In this document: positions 54,129 through 64,000 of the stretch, piece after piece
Position numbering within the stretch: the stretch's first letter is position 1
How the letters are laid out: each line of letters begins with the position of its first letter
Source of the DNA: Mycoplasma bradburyae
GTDB taxonomy: Bacteria > Bacillota_I > Bacilli_A > Mycoplasmatales > Mycoplasmoidaceae
DNA: 64,000 bases
NCBI RefSeq assembly: GCF_024339025.1
Contig: NZ_CP101415.1
Location: forward strand, 124,001-188,000
Direction of reading: 5' to 3'
The notes under the pieces: generated by a model
Database searches by the model: none
Told to the model about the DNA's origin: nothing
What the model saw: only the letters and a program-made list of their open reading frames with translations
Program-made: the position numbers and the translations under genes

Positions 54129-54157
54129 ACACATTATTATATGTTATAATAATGTGT
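54129..54157 (+). promoter_or_regulatory. Perfect 13-bp inverted repeat covering the -10 box of tRNA-fMet
   Basis: ACACATTATTATA, TGT, TATAATAATGTGT. The right arm contains TATAAT (54145-54150), 14 bases before the mature tRNA-fMet. The repeat could be an operator or form a cruciform at the promoter. Confidence 0.6.
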
Positions 54158-54163
54158 ATATAT

Positions 54164-54239
54164 CGCGGGATAGAGCAGCCGGTAGCTCGTCAGGCTCATA
54201 ATCTGAAGGTCGTTGGTTCAAATCCAGCTCCCGCAACCA
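54164..54239 (+). tRNA. tRNA-fMet(CAT), initiator
   Basis: The first acceptor pair is a C-A mismatch (CGCGGGA/TCCCGCA), the mark of bacterial initiator tRNA. Anticodon loop CTCATAA. CCA is encoded. It is the substrate of Fmt (8996). Confidence 0.92.
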
Positions 54240-54243
54240 TTAT

Positions 54244-54317
54244 GGTTCCTTGGTGTAGTGATAACATACCTCCCTGTCACGGAGGGGTTGCGGGTTTGAT
54301 TCCCGTAGGAACCGCCA
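54244..54317 (+). tRNA. tRNA-Asp(GTC)
   Basis: Acceptor GGTTCCT/AGGAACC, anticodon stem CCTCC/GGAGG with loop CTGTCAC. CCA is encoded. Confidence 0.95.
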
Positions 54318-54318
54318 T

Positions 54319-54394
54319 GGTCTTGTAGCTCAGTCGGTAGAGCAATGGTCTGAAGAACCATGTGTCGGCAGTTCGATTCTGCCCGAGACCACCA
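54319..54394 (+). tRNA. tRNA-Phe(GAA)
   Basis: Acceptor GGTCTTG/CGAGACC (T-G pairs), anticodon stem ATGGT/ACCAT with loop CTGAAGA. CCA is encoded. Confidence 0.95.
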
Positions 54395-54467
54395 TTATTA
54401 TCGTTATTCATAATTAATAACTATTAATTACATGCATTAATAGTTATCTCCTTCATATAAATAGTTT

Positions 54468-54497
54468 AAATTACGCATGAAAATGCGTAATTTTTAT
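54468..54497 (+). terminator. Terminator after tRNA-Phe
   Basis: 11-bp perfect stem AAATTACGCAT/ATGCGTAATTT with a GAAA loop and a following T run. It separates tRNA-Arg, which has its own promoter. Confidence 0.9.
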
Positions 54498-54507
54498 TAC
54501 GATATAT

Positions 54508-54513
54508 TATAAT
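54508..54513 (+). promoter_or_regulatory. -10 box for tRNA-Arg
   Basis: TATAAT 15 bases before the mature tRNA. Confidence 0.6.
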
Positions 54514-54527
54514 CCTATAAGGAAAAT

Positions 54528-54604
54528 GTCGGCATAGCTCAACCGGATAGAGCATCAGTTTGCGGAACTGAAGGTTACAGGTTCAAGTCCTGTTGTCGAC
54601 GCCA
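54528..54604 (+). tRNA. tRNA-Arg(GCG)
   Basis: Acceptor GTCGGCA/TGTCGAC, anticodon stem TCAGT/ACTGA with loop TTGCGGA. The anticodon is GCG and not the usual ACG that is edited to inosine. CCA is encoded. Confidence 0.9.
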
Positions 54605-54629
54605 TTAATAATAGATTTCATATTACATA

Positions 54630-54667
54630 ACCTCATAACAACAATATACCTGTTATGAGGTTTTTTT
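54630..54667 (+). terminator. tRNA-Arg terminator
   Basis: 10-bp perfect stem ACCTCATAAC/GTTATGAGGT with a 12-base loop and T7. Confidence 0.9.
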
Positions 54668-54714
54668 CATGTATTAAATAAAGATTTATTGGTTAGTTTT
54701 TATTTATTATAAGC

Positions 54715-54749
54715 ATAAAAAAACATTACCTTATATCAAGGTAATGTTT
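54715..54749 (-). terminator. Lipoprotein gene terminator
   Basis: 12-bp perfect stem AAACATTACCTT/AAGGTAATGTTT with a 5-base loop. The A run to the left on plus is a T run for the minus-strand transcript. Confidence 0.88.
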
Positions 54750-54781
54750 ATGAATAATTAAATAAAACAATTATATCTTAA

Positions 54782-55603
54782 TTAAGATCTTGTATAAACA
54801 CCAGCTAGGAAGCTTGAGAAGCTATCATCAATAGTTAAATCTTGATTAACTAATTTATGGTTTTGAATAGTTGATGATTGTAAAACAAATGATTTGTTAG
54901 CTGGAGCTGATGAACCCATATAAAAGTGAGGTGTAATTTTACCGCTACCATCATTAGTGAATGCGATGTTCATTATTTTTGTTGTTCCATCAACACGATT
55001 TAATCAGCCGCTTGTTTGTTCTGGATATGTTTTAACTAAGAACTCAACAATTTCTCTATATGTTTTAGCTGATTGATCGTTTCTTACATATTGATTAGAA
55101 CGATCTTTTTCTTCTTTAGTAGCTTTATCATCGTTTTTCTTATCAGGGTATTTAGAAAACGGATTTAATTGGTTAGATGGAGCTCTTTGATCAGAAAGTT
55201 CATCTCTATATAATAAGAAAAGAATCCCATCTTTGTAACTAGGGTTATCTTGAGGTGGTTGTCATTTTTTAATAGCTCTAGCATAAGGACCTTCTCATTT
55301 TAAACCACTACTTAAATCACCACCATCAATGAAGTAGTTTTGAGCTGGATCGGTGTTAGTTAAAATTGTTAATACGTAATCACCGTTATTAATTAGGTTA
55401 GTACCATAAACAGCTGTTTGAACTGGAGATTTTAATTCGTTAGTTATACTTTGTAAAGATACTTTATTATTAACATCTTCAGCTGAAACAACTTTAAAAA
55501 ACCCTGGACTAGTAGCTACTGTACAACTTGTTAAAGCAAAACTCAAACCAAAAGCTAGAGAAGCTAGCCCTGTAAGTTTTGAAACAATTTTGTTTTTATT
55601 CAT
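54782..55603 (-). CDS. Lipoprotein of unknown function
   Basis: The 273-residue protein has a prokaryotic lipoprotein signal: a basic start (MNKNKIVSKLTGLASLAFG), a hydrophobic stretch and the lipobox ALTSC, with the lipidated cysteine at residue 27. The mature part is hydrophilic and has no recognised domain (KWQPPQDNPSYKDGILFLLYRDE, GKITPHFYMGSSAPANK). It should be anchored on the outer face of the membrane. The gene stands alone, flanked by its own -10 box and terminator. An adhesion, transport or immune-facing role is possible but not shown. Confidence 0.85.
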
Positions 55604-55628
55604 ATATTTTTATTTATTAACAGATAAT

Positions 55629-55634
55629 ATTATA
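55629..55634 (-). promoter_or_regulatory. -10 box for the lipoprotein gene
   Basis: TATAAT on the minus strand, 26 bases before the ATG. The only 58-base gap to miaA means that the divergent promoters overlap. Confidence 0.55.
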
Positions 55635-55661
55635 TAAAAAGATAATAATAATAGTTGGCAT

Positions 55662-56579
55662 ATGATTCATTCAAAAAGATTAATTTTAGTCATTGGTCCA
55701 ACTGGAACTAAGAAATCATATTTAGCGAATAAATTAGCTATTAAATTAAACCTACCGATCATCTCAGCAGACGCTTTTCAAGTGTATAAAGAGCTAAATG
55801 CTGGTGTTAATAAACCATCAGAAAAAATATTATCAGAAATTAACTATCACCTTGTTTCTGAAATCTCAATTTTTGATGACTGATCAATAGCTCATTTCAA
55901 TAAAAAAGCTAAAGCGATTTTAGAACAATCACCTGATTGAACTATTGTATGTGGAGGAAGTCATCTCTATATAAATAGTTTAATTAACGATTACCAGTTA
56001 GATAATGAAGAACTTGATATCGAACTATTTAACAATCTAGAAAAACTAGAAAATACCGAGCTATTTAATCAGTTAATTAATTACGATAAAGAAGAAGCTA
56101 ATAAGATTGGAATTAACAACAGAAAACGATTATTACGCGCTTTATATTTATTTAAAAAACACGGTAAAAAGTCGAAAAATGACACTAAAAAATTTGATTA
56201 TATAGTTGTTAAATGTATGTCAGATAAAGATCAACTTTTTGCTTATCTAAGCGATCGATTAGATGAAATGATAAATGATCTAAATTGAATTAAAGAAATT
56301 GAATATTTAGATGAAATAATTGAAGCTAAAAAACTAGATAAACAACCAATAGCCATGAAGGCTCTAGGCTATCCAGAAATCTATCATTCTTGAAAAAATA
56401 ATTTACCCATAAACAAAGAAGAAATAAATAAGAAACTTAAAAAGTTAGTTAAGCATCAATTAACCTGAACAAGAAATAAATTTAATGAAGGTTTAAAAGA
56501 ATTTAGTTTCAATTTCTTTAAGGATGATCCTGATAAGCTTTGTAATGAGATAATTTCGTATATAAAAAATAATGACTAG
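55662..56579 (+). CDS. miaA: tRNA dimethylallyltransferase
   Basis: The 305-residue protein has ISADAFQVYKELNAGVNKPS, the family's substrate loop with catalytic Asp, INNRKRLLRALYLFKK and the C-terminal LVKHQLTWTRNKFNE. It adds an isopentenyl group to A37 of UNN-reading tRNAs. The P loop reads GPTGTKKS in place of GPTxxGK(S/T), so the glycine before the key lysine is replaced. AGTTGG lies just upstream. It overlaps the next gene by 8 bases. Confidence 0.9.
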
Positions 56580-57618
56580 ACACTTATATATTCATCTCCC
56601 ATTATGTCAAAAAATATGTACTTTTTGTGACTTTAAAAGAGAATTAATTGATCGTTATAACCCACAAAAAGTAGTTCAAGATTTAATTGATGAGATAGAA
56701 AGAAAACAGTTTAATAAAGAACAGTTTTTAAGTATATATTTAGGTGGAGGAACTCCTAATATATTTAACGATGAACTTTTAGATTATTTTTTATCAAAAA
56801 TTTCAAAATATGCGGCAAAAACGTGTGAATTTACTATAGAATGTAATCCAGATTTAATTACAAAATCGCAAGCAAAAATATTCAAAAATAATTTAGTAAA
56901 TCGAGTGTCTGTTGGTGTGCAAATAATTAACAACAAAATCCTTAAATACTTAAACAGAACACATGATATTAATCAATGTTATGACGCTATCAAAAATTTA
57001 TATGATGTAGGCATTGATAATATTAATATCGATTTAATGTATGCTTTACCGCACATGAAAAAAGAAGATGTTTTAGAAAATATTGAATTCATAAAAAAAA
57101 CTAAACCTAATCATGTTTCGTTTTATGGATTAGATTTAAAACCAGGTGCATATCTAACTAAGACTCCATATGAAATAGATTTAGATGAAGAAGCAATGCA
57201 ATTAAGATTAATGAAAGCAGAGCTTAATAAACTGAAATACAAACGTTATGAAGTGGCTAATTGATCACGTCTAAAAAAATATAGATCTGTACATAATTTA
57301 GCTTATTGATTAACTAAAGATTACGCCGCTATTGGATGAGGTGCTCATGGATTTGAAAACCGCACAACTTACTATTATGATGGCAAGATTGATAACTGAG
57401 AAATTAAATCAAATTTATTAACTGATGATCAATTTTATCAAAGGGTTTTAATGATGGGTTTAAGACTCAAGGATGGCATAGATATAACTAAAGAACCATT
57501 TAAAACTGCTTATGAAAAATACAAAGATAAACTTAAGTATGTTTCAATAAAAAACAATTATCTTAAAGCTGACAACATCGATTTATTGAATGTGTCAATC
57601 ATCGATATTTTTAATTAA
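56572..57618 (+). CDS. HemW-like radical SAM protein
   Basis: The 348-residue radical SAM enzyme has the cluster-binding CQKICTFCDF (Cx3CxxC), SIYLGGGTPNIF, IECNPDLI, RVSVGVQIINNKILKYLNRTH and a C-terminal HemW domain. It keeps the HNxxYW motif (HNLAYW, then GWGAHGF) linked to heme handling in HemW. Mycoplasmas are not known to make heme, so the role is unclear. It starts inside the end of miaA. Confidence 0.85.
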
Positions 57619-57724
57619 TATATTAGTAATAATACTAATAAAAAGATAGTCCTGGCATGGGTGTTTATTTTTCTATATAATTTTATTTAATCTTGCTAAT
57701 AAGTAAGATCAAGGTTATTTCCAT

Positions 57725-60676
57725 ATGTTATTTCTAAAAAAATTCCATGCCCAAGGATTCAAGTCCTATGCGGATAATATAAACTTCTCGTTCGACGAAC
57801 ACGTAACAGGTATAGTAGGACCTAATGGTTCAGGTAAATCGAACGTTGTAGACGCCTTAAAATGAGTTTTAGGGGAACGTTCTATGAAAAACTTAAGAGG
57901 GAAAACTAGTGATGACGTTATTTTCTTTGGTTCTCAAGAAAAACCAGCATCTAAGTTTGCAGAAGTAAGTTTAACATTTGATAACTCTCAAGGTTATTTA
58001 CATGATAAAAGAAAAGAGATAACTGTTACTAGACGTGTTTATCGTGGTAGCGGTGTATCTGAATACCTAATTAATGATGAACCATCTTCATTAAAAGAAA
58101 TTAATGATATATTCTTGGATTCAGGACTTACTAAAGGTTCATTATGTATTATTTCGCAAAACACGGTATCAAACTTTATTGAAGCTAAGCCAGAAGACCG
58201 TAGACAGATCTTTGAAGATGCTGCTGGTATTGGTAGATATGCTAAGAAGAAACAAGATGCAATTAAACAGATTGCTAGAACTAACGATAACCTAAAAGAA
58301 ATAACGACTATTGTTAATGAACTTAATAGAGATCTTAAAAAATTAGGTCAACAAGCTGAAAAAGCTAAACTTTATAGCGAAACCAAAGAAAAGCTTAAAG
58401 AATTAGAAGTAACCTTATCAGTTAATGAATATTTAATATCTCAAAAAGAAATTGAAACATTATCTGAAGAAATTTCTAAGATTGACGAGCGTTTAGCTAA
58501 AAACGATCCACAATTACAAATCAATCAAGAAAAGTTAGAAACGTTTAAAAAGCGTTATGCTACTGCTGATAACAATGTTCAAAAGATTCAAGATGAATTA
58601 CAAAAGATCTATGATGAAATCGCATCATTAGAAAAACGTAATGTATTTAATGATTTACAACTAAGATCAGATCTAGATTCTAACGATAAAAATAAGAAAA
58701 TTAAGGCGTTAGAACAACTATTAAAATCAGCAGAAGAACAATTAAAGAAATACTTTAATTTAATAACTACCTGAGAAGAAGAATTAAAAACGCAACAAAT
58801 CGAGAAAAACGATTTATCAATTCAATTAGAAGAACTTAAAAAAGAATTATCTGCTCATCAAGTTAAACGTTACCAAGCGAATTTACAATTACAGTTTTTG
58901 CAAAACCAAAAACAACAACAATTTGCTCAAGACATCGGGGTAAGTACAGTATTAAACAACAAAGACGCTATTGGTGGTGTGCATGGGATTGTTCAAGATT
59001 TTATTAAAGTTGATGAACAATACGAAGTGGCGATAGCTACCGCGCTTAATAGAGCGGCTAAAAATATTATTGTTGATAGTAACCAAGATGCTATTAATGC
59101 TGTTAATTTCTTAAAAGCGAACAGAGCTGGTAAAGCTACATTCTTACCATTAGCTAACTTAAAAGATCGCGAAGTTAAGCAAGAACACCTTGAAGTATTA
59201 AATCAAGTTAGTGGTTATTTAGGTGTTGCTTGTGATCTAGTTAGTTATCACGACAAATACGACCCAGCAATCAGAGCATTATTAGGGCAAATAATTATTG
59301 CATCAGATTTAGAAACGGCTACTAAAATTTCTAAATATACTTACCAACTTTATCGTGTTATCTCATTAGGTGGTGATATCGTTAACGCAGGTGGCGCGAT
59401 TACTGGTGGTGCTGAGTCTAAACAAGCTCATACATTATTTAATGTTGATGAGAAAATTGACTTCTTTAAAAACGAAGTTTCTGTATCTGAAAAAAACATT
59501 AATGAATTAGGTAAAAAGATTGAGTTTTTAACTGCTGATTACCAAAAGAAAGAAAACGAATTTACCGAGAAAAAGAACGGAATTCAACGTTATCAAGACC
59601 TTGTTGTTATTGAACAAAAAAAGATCGATGATTACAAGATTCAATACGAACAATTAACTGATAAAACTTTTGACGGTGAAGAAGTTAAATGGGATGATAA
59701 AAAAATCAAGACCGAGTTATTTAGTTTAGAAACTAAGAAAACAACTTTAGTTCAAGATTTAAAAGTTAATCAAGAAGCTAAAGAAATGTATCAAAAACAA
59801 GTTGCTCAACTTGAAAAAGAAGTTAATTCATTCCATAGAGAAATTGATGATGATAAGAATGATAAACTAAAACACCGTGAATTATTAACTAAACACGAAA
59901 ATATCATTTATTTATCTAAATCAAAGATTAATGAATCATATGGAATGGCAATTGAGTTTGCAATTGAAAACTATAACAAACCATTACCTATTTCATTGTC
60001 TCAAGCAAAAAACGAAGTAGTTAAGCTTCAAAGCACCTTAAATAATCTAGGTGCTATTAATATGGAAGCTATTGAAGAATTAGATATCAAGAAAGAACGA
60101 TATGAAAAACTTTATAGCCAACAACAAGAATTAATTAATGCTCGAGAAAGAATTAATGAAGCGATCATCAAACTTGATGAAAAAGCAATTCAAGAATTTG
60201 ATCAATTAATTAATGATTTGAATAAAGAATTACCTAAGACTTTCTATTACTTATTTGGTGGTGGTAACTGTGAAATTCGTTATTCAAATATTGAAGATAA
60301 ATTAACTAGTGGTATTGAAGTATTTGCTTCGCCTCCTGGAAAAAATATTGGTAATCTAAATTTACTATCTGGTGGTGAAAAAGCATTAGTTGCGTTATCA
60401 GTTCTATTTAGTATTCTTAAAGTTTCTTCTTTCCCATTAGTAGTTCTAGATGAAGCTGAAAGTGCGTTAGATTTAGCTAACGTTGAACGTTTTGCTAACA
60501 TCATTAAGAATTCATCTGATCAAACACAATTCTTAATCATTACTCACCGTGAAGGGACGATGGTTAAATGTGATAAATTAATTGGTGCTACGATGCAAAC
60601 TAAAGGTGTTACCAAAATGTTATCAGTATCTTTACATCAAGCTAAAGATCTTGCTGAAGAAGTTGAGGGTGATTAA
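57725..60676 (+). CDS. smc: Chromosome partition protein SMC
   Basis: The 983-residue condensin ATPase has Walker [10 protein letters not shown] (32-40), a long coiled coil, the hinge around residues 410-560 ([18 protein letters not shown] to [17 protein letters not shown]), a second coiled coil, the signature [16 protein letters not shown] and Walker [15 protein letters not shown]. It compacts and segregates the chromosome. The ATG at 57725 is chosen because it gives the standard [14 protein letters not shown] start. ftsY follows with a one-base overlap. Confidence 0.97.
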
Positions 60677-61722
60677 TGAGTTTTATTAAAAAATTATTTA
60701 GCAAATTCAAGAAAAAACCAGACACGGTTGAAGAACTAACCAAAAAGAATCAAGAAAATTCATTATTTGAATCTAATCAAGAAAAGTTTGATGATGGCTT
60801 AAAGAAAAGTTCTAGTTCATTTTCAGAGATCATCAACCAACTATCAACCAAATACGTAACTCTTAATGAAGAGTTTTACGAAGATCTATTTGATTCATTT
60901 GTGCAATTAGATATTGGTTATAATGCTACTAAAAAGATTGTGGATGCAATCACTGAAGAGATTAAATACCAAAAGGTAATTGATCCAACATTAATAAAAC
61001 AAATTATCGTTGATAAATTGTTTGTATACTACATTCAAGATAGTGAAGTAAATATCGACCTAAATTATCAAAATAACCGGCAAAATGTCTTTTTAGTAGT
61101 AGGTGTAAATGGTGTTGGTAAAACCACTTCAATTGCTAAGCTTGCTAACTATTATAAGAAGTTAAATAAGAATGTTTTATTGATCGCTGCTGATACATTC
61201 AGAGCAGGTGCTGTAGAACAACTTAATATCTGAGCTAATCGATTAGGAGTTGATATCTATAAAGATGAAACTAAGAAAGATCCAGCAGCTGTTATCTATG
61301 AAGGTTTAAGCTATGCTAAAGATAAAAACTATGATTTAGTAATTTGTGATACCTCTGGTAGATTACAAAATAAAGTTAATCTTATGAATGAATTGAAAAA
61401 GATTAATGGTGTGATTGAAAAATTCATCCAACGCAAAGTTGATGAATCATTGCTAGTATTAGATGCGACAACTGGTCAATCAGGCTTGATGCAAGCTAAA
61501 GTTTTTCATGAAGTAAGTAACATTACAGGGATCATTCTTACCAAGATGGATTCATCTTCTAAGGGTGGAATCATTTTAGGGATAAAAGATCTATTTAATA
61601 TACCTGTTAAATTAATTGGATTAGGCGAAAAACTCGATGATTTAGTAAGTTTTGATTTACAAAAATATTTAATTTCATTAACTGCTAATCTTAAGTTAGA
61701 TTATGAAAAAACAGCCAATTAA
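60676..61722 (+). CDS. ftsY: Signal recognition particle receptor FtsY
   Basis: The 348-residue SRP GTPase has a short charged N-terminal region, an NG domain with [15 protein letters not shown] (G1), the insertion [26 protein letters not shown] (G3), [10 protein letters not shown] (G4) and GLGEKLDDL (G5). It docks ribosome-SRP complexes at the membrane. The start shares one base with the smc stop. Confidence 0.97.
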
Positions 61723-62023
61723 TTTTGAAGAATGAAACTTATTAAATGAGTTATTTAGTTGTTATCAAAAACTTTTATCTGAAAAGATCACAATATACTT
61801 AGAAGAGTTTTTAGTCAACAATCTTTCATACAATGAAATTGCGACAACATACAATGTTTCCAAGTATGCTGTATATGATCAGATTCAAAAAGGAATTGAA
61901 CAATTAAAAGAATATGAAAAACTTTTATTGTTAAACCAATTATCAAAACAAAGAATTGAGCTTTATCAATCAATTATAGATAATGAATTGAAAGCTAAGT
62001 TACTTAAGCTAGAAAACAAATAA
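61703..62023 (+). CDS. YlxM-like SRP-associated helix-turn-helix protein
   Basis: The 106-residue protein starts inside the 3' end of ftsY (20-base overlap). It has a sigma-like helix-turn-helix, FLVNNLSYNEIATTYNVSKYAVYDQIQKGIEQL, as in YlxM/p13. That protein is encoded beside ffh or ftsY and linked to the SRP pathway. Length matches the family. The assignment rests on fold pattern and context. Confidence 0.8.
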
Positions 62024-62070
62024 AGAATTTAAAAAATATTAAAATTAAAGATAAACAAAAGGTAAATAAT

Positions 62071-62676
62071 ATGTCATCAAAATTAAAATTAAAAAAAGAT
62101 ATCGATTACTCAACTGAGATTACAGTTTCGCAATTCTTTATTGATCCTGCGATGTTGCAACAACAAAGAGAAAGAATTAAAGCAGCATTACCTAAAGAAA
62201 TGAGCGATGAATCAATCATGCAATATGAATTGTTACAATTAACAATTAAAGATAATCTGTTCTCAGCAATCATGAACTATTTAGCGGATCATTTCGAATT
62301 CGAAATGTCAGAAGAACAAATGAAATCAGTTATCGAACAACTAAAATTATCAGGTGTTAATGCTGATGAAAATATTCTGAAGAATATGGCAGATAAGATT
62401 ATCAAAAAAGGCTTAATGTTCGATCATTTTGCTAAAGAATGAAATGTCAAAGTAACTGATGAAGAAGTTAAAAACATGCTGGATGCTTATTACGAAAAAA
62501 CTAATCAATCAATCCACGATGTTTTGAATGACAAAAACAAATTTGAATCTGTAAGAGTTTCAATCCTTGAAGAAAAAATGGTGATGAAAACAATTAGCAA
62601 ATTTGCTCTTAGATTCAATTTACAAAACCCTAATTACCAAGAAGAATCAAGTGATTCTGACAAGAGCGTTAATTAA
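62071..62676 (+). CDS. Trigger-factor C-terminal-domain-like protein
   Basis: The 201-residue helical protein opens IDYSTEITVSQFFIDPAMLQQQRERIKA and contains a middle like the trigger factor tail (MFDHFAKEWNVKVTDEEVKNMLDAYYEKTNQSIHDVLNDKNKFESVRVSILEEKMVMKTI). It has no ribosome-binding or proline isomerase domain. It may be a small chaperone, but the match is at pattern level only. The stop overlaps the next start by one base. Confidence 0.65.
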
Positions 62677-62957
62677 TGTTAAACACTGTTTTATTACAAG
62701 GTTTAATTGAAAGCTACAAATGATCCAAGAATAAAACAGGGTTTTATGTAACAATTACTCAAAAACGAAGATTTGGCAACAACACCTTTACGGATTACTA
62801 TGTGATATATGCTAATGATCAATTGGGTAAGGAATTAGAAAAATACGTATTAAACCACGAATATTTAGCAATCAAAGGATCACTGACCACCTATCAAGAT
62901 AAGAAGACTAAAATCTGAAAAACTCAGATTTTAGCCGAAAAAATCTTACTTAATTAA
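62676..62957 (+). CDS. Small SSB-like OB-fold protein
   Basis: The 93-residue protein has the SSB strand pattern: LNTVLLQGLIESYKWSKNKTGFYVTIT, NTFTDYYVIYANDQLGKELEKYV, LAIKGSLTTYQDKKTKIWKTQILAEKI. It lacks the acidic C-terminal tail of replicative SSB and is about half the size, closer to PriB-type proteins. It may bind single-stranded DNA. It is open only with TGA as Trp and sits 16 bases before thrS. Confidence 0.75.
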
Positions 62958-62973
62958 AAGAATAGAATTTTAT

Positions 62974-64000
62974 ATGCTTAACTACTTTAATACAGCTTTA
63001 TTAATACTTCAAATCGTTCTAAAAAAACAAGACGAAGCAATCAAGTTTGGGCAACTTCAAGTAAATGATCAAGGATTTTATCTAGATTATTTATCTGAAA
63101 CAATTAAGATTAACCCAGAAGACTTTAACAAATTAATTAAGTCATTAACTAAACTAACCTCATCAGCTAAAACGATTAAAACATTAGAAGTTGATAAACA
63201 AAAAGCTAATGAACTATTAATTAATCAACCACACTTATTAGAACTAATTAATGAATCTAACGAAGAATTAGTTAATTTAGCAATCGTTGATGAAGAATAT
63301 TATTATTTACCAATCAAAGGGTTATTAGATAACACCAAACTAGTAAAAGCATTTAATTTCCAATCAGTGGGTGGTGCTTATTTTAAAGGTGATAAAGATA
63401 ATGTTGTGATGGTAAGACTAAATGGTTTTGGTTTTGAAAATGACAAAGTGATGCAAGACTATTTAGCTGTAATCGAAGAACAACGCCAAAGAGATCATAG
63501 AAGAATTAACAAGATTCTTGAACTATTTACCTTTAACCCATTAGCTGGTCCAGGGATGCCGATATGACTACCTAATGGTCAGATTGTAAGACAACTAATT
63601 GGTGATTACGTACACAGCGTTCAGAAAAAATTCGGTTTCTCATTCGTAAACACCCCAGTTTTAGGTAGTGTTGATCTTTATAAGAAATCAGGTCACTATG
63701 CTCACTATTCTAAAGATATGTTTCCAGAAATGAAGTTATTAGATGGTGATAGCATGATGTTAAGACCTATGACTTGTCCTCATCACTGTTTGGTATATCT
63801 AAATAAACCTAGACATTATGATGAACTACCTATGCGTTTATCAGAAGATGCTTTATTACACCGCTACGAAGCTTCTGGTGGGCTTACAGGGCTTGAACGC
63901 GTTAGAGCAATGATGTTATTAGATAATCACATTTTTTGTCGTTTAGATCAAATTAAATCAGAGATCTTAAACTCATACAATGTGATTAAAGAAGTTATCA
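62974..64000 (+). CDS. thrS: Threonyl-tRNA synthetase, 5' part
   Basis: The first 342 codons of a class II synthetase run off the window. It shows [46 protein letters not shown], the zinc and substrate motif LRPMTCPHHCLVY and LPMRLSEDALLHRYEASGGLTGLERVR. The N-terminal region is short and divergent and seems to lack the TGS domain and the full editing domain, which is known for some mycoplasma ThrRS. Confidence 0.95.

Noticed and set aside
1-64000. CRISPR arrays and tandem GAA-type repeats of variable surface genes
   Set aside because: No regularly spaced repeats and no long triplet repeats were found while reading the window.

Overview
The window comes from a mycoplasma. TGA must be read as tryptophan to keep nearly every gene open: alaS, ptsG, dnaX, smc and thrS all cross in-frame TGA codons. 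The DNA is very AT-rich, genes often overlap by 1-30 bases, and cell-wall genes are absent. Gene order (deoD-deoC-deoA-cdd-manB, two EcfA genes-ecfT-truA, smc-ftsY, prfA-prmC) matches the Pneumoniae group. I suspect the M. gallisepticum clade, but that is inference and not read from a marker gene.

Layout. 1-1.7 kb holds the C-terminal part of a superfamily 1 helicase-like gene on the minus strand. 2.1-8.0 kb is a block of alaS, ruvX and a tRNA wobble-uridine hydroxylation/methylation set (trmR-like plus two U32 proteins), facing rpsT. 8.3-15.4 kb holds fmt, a frameshifted DUF2779 gene, a YhcH-type sugar protein, an unidentified 674-residue membrane protein and a YebC regulator. 15.4-16.0 kb is a six-tRNA cluster with a hairpin-rich spacer. 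16.3-24 kb holds ptsG, gapN, rpmE, prfA, prmC and a tsaC-like gene. 24.1-26.9 kb is a Lon protease split into two overlapping reading frames on the minus strand.

27.6-34.3 kb is the accessory island: a type I restriction-modification locus (hsdR, hsdM and a half-length hsdS). The other half of hsdS lies inverted downstream, next to a small HNH-like gene. The two halves meet at a perfect 15-base inverted repeat, so inverting about 0.87 kb would rebuild a two-domain HsdS.

34.6-38.0 kb is a NUDIX-dnaX-ybaB-recR block. 38.2-49.6 kb combines a nucleoside ABC importer (ATPase plus two permeases) with nucleoside salvage (deoD, deoC, deoA, cdd, a phosphopentomutase/phosphomannomutase) and then tpiA and gpmI, so imported nucleosides can feed lower glycolysis. 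49.6-53.3 kb is an ECF transporter module plus truA. 53.5-54.6 kb is a second tRNA cluster of nine tRNAs plus a 51-base tRNA-like minihelix without an anticodon arm. 54.8-57.6 kb holds a lipoprotein, miaA and a HemW-like gene. 57.7-64 kb holds smc, ftsY, a YlxM-like gene, a trigger-factor-tail-like gene, a small SSB-like gene and the 5' part of thrS.

No insertion sequence, CRISPR array, rRNA or prophage was seen. Many genes end at hairpin-plus-T-run terminators, several placed to work in both directions between convergent genes.
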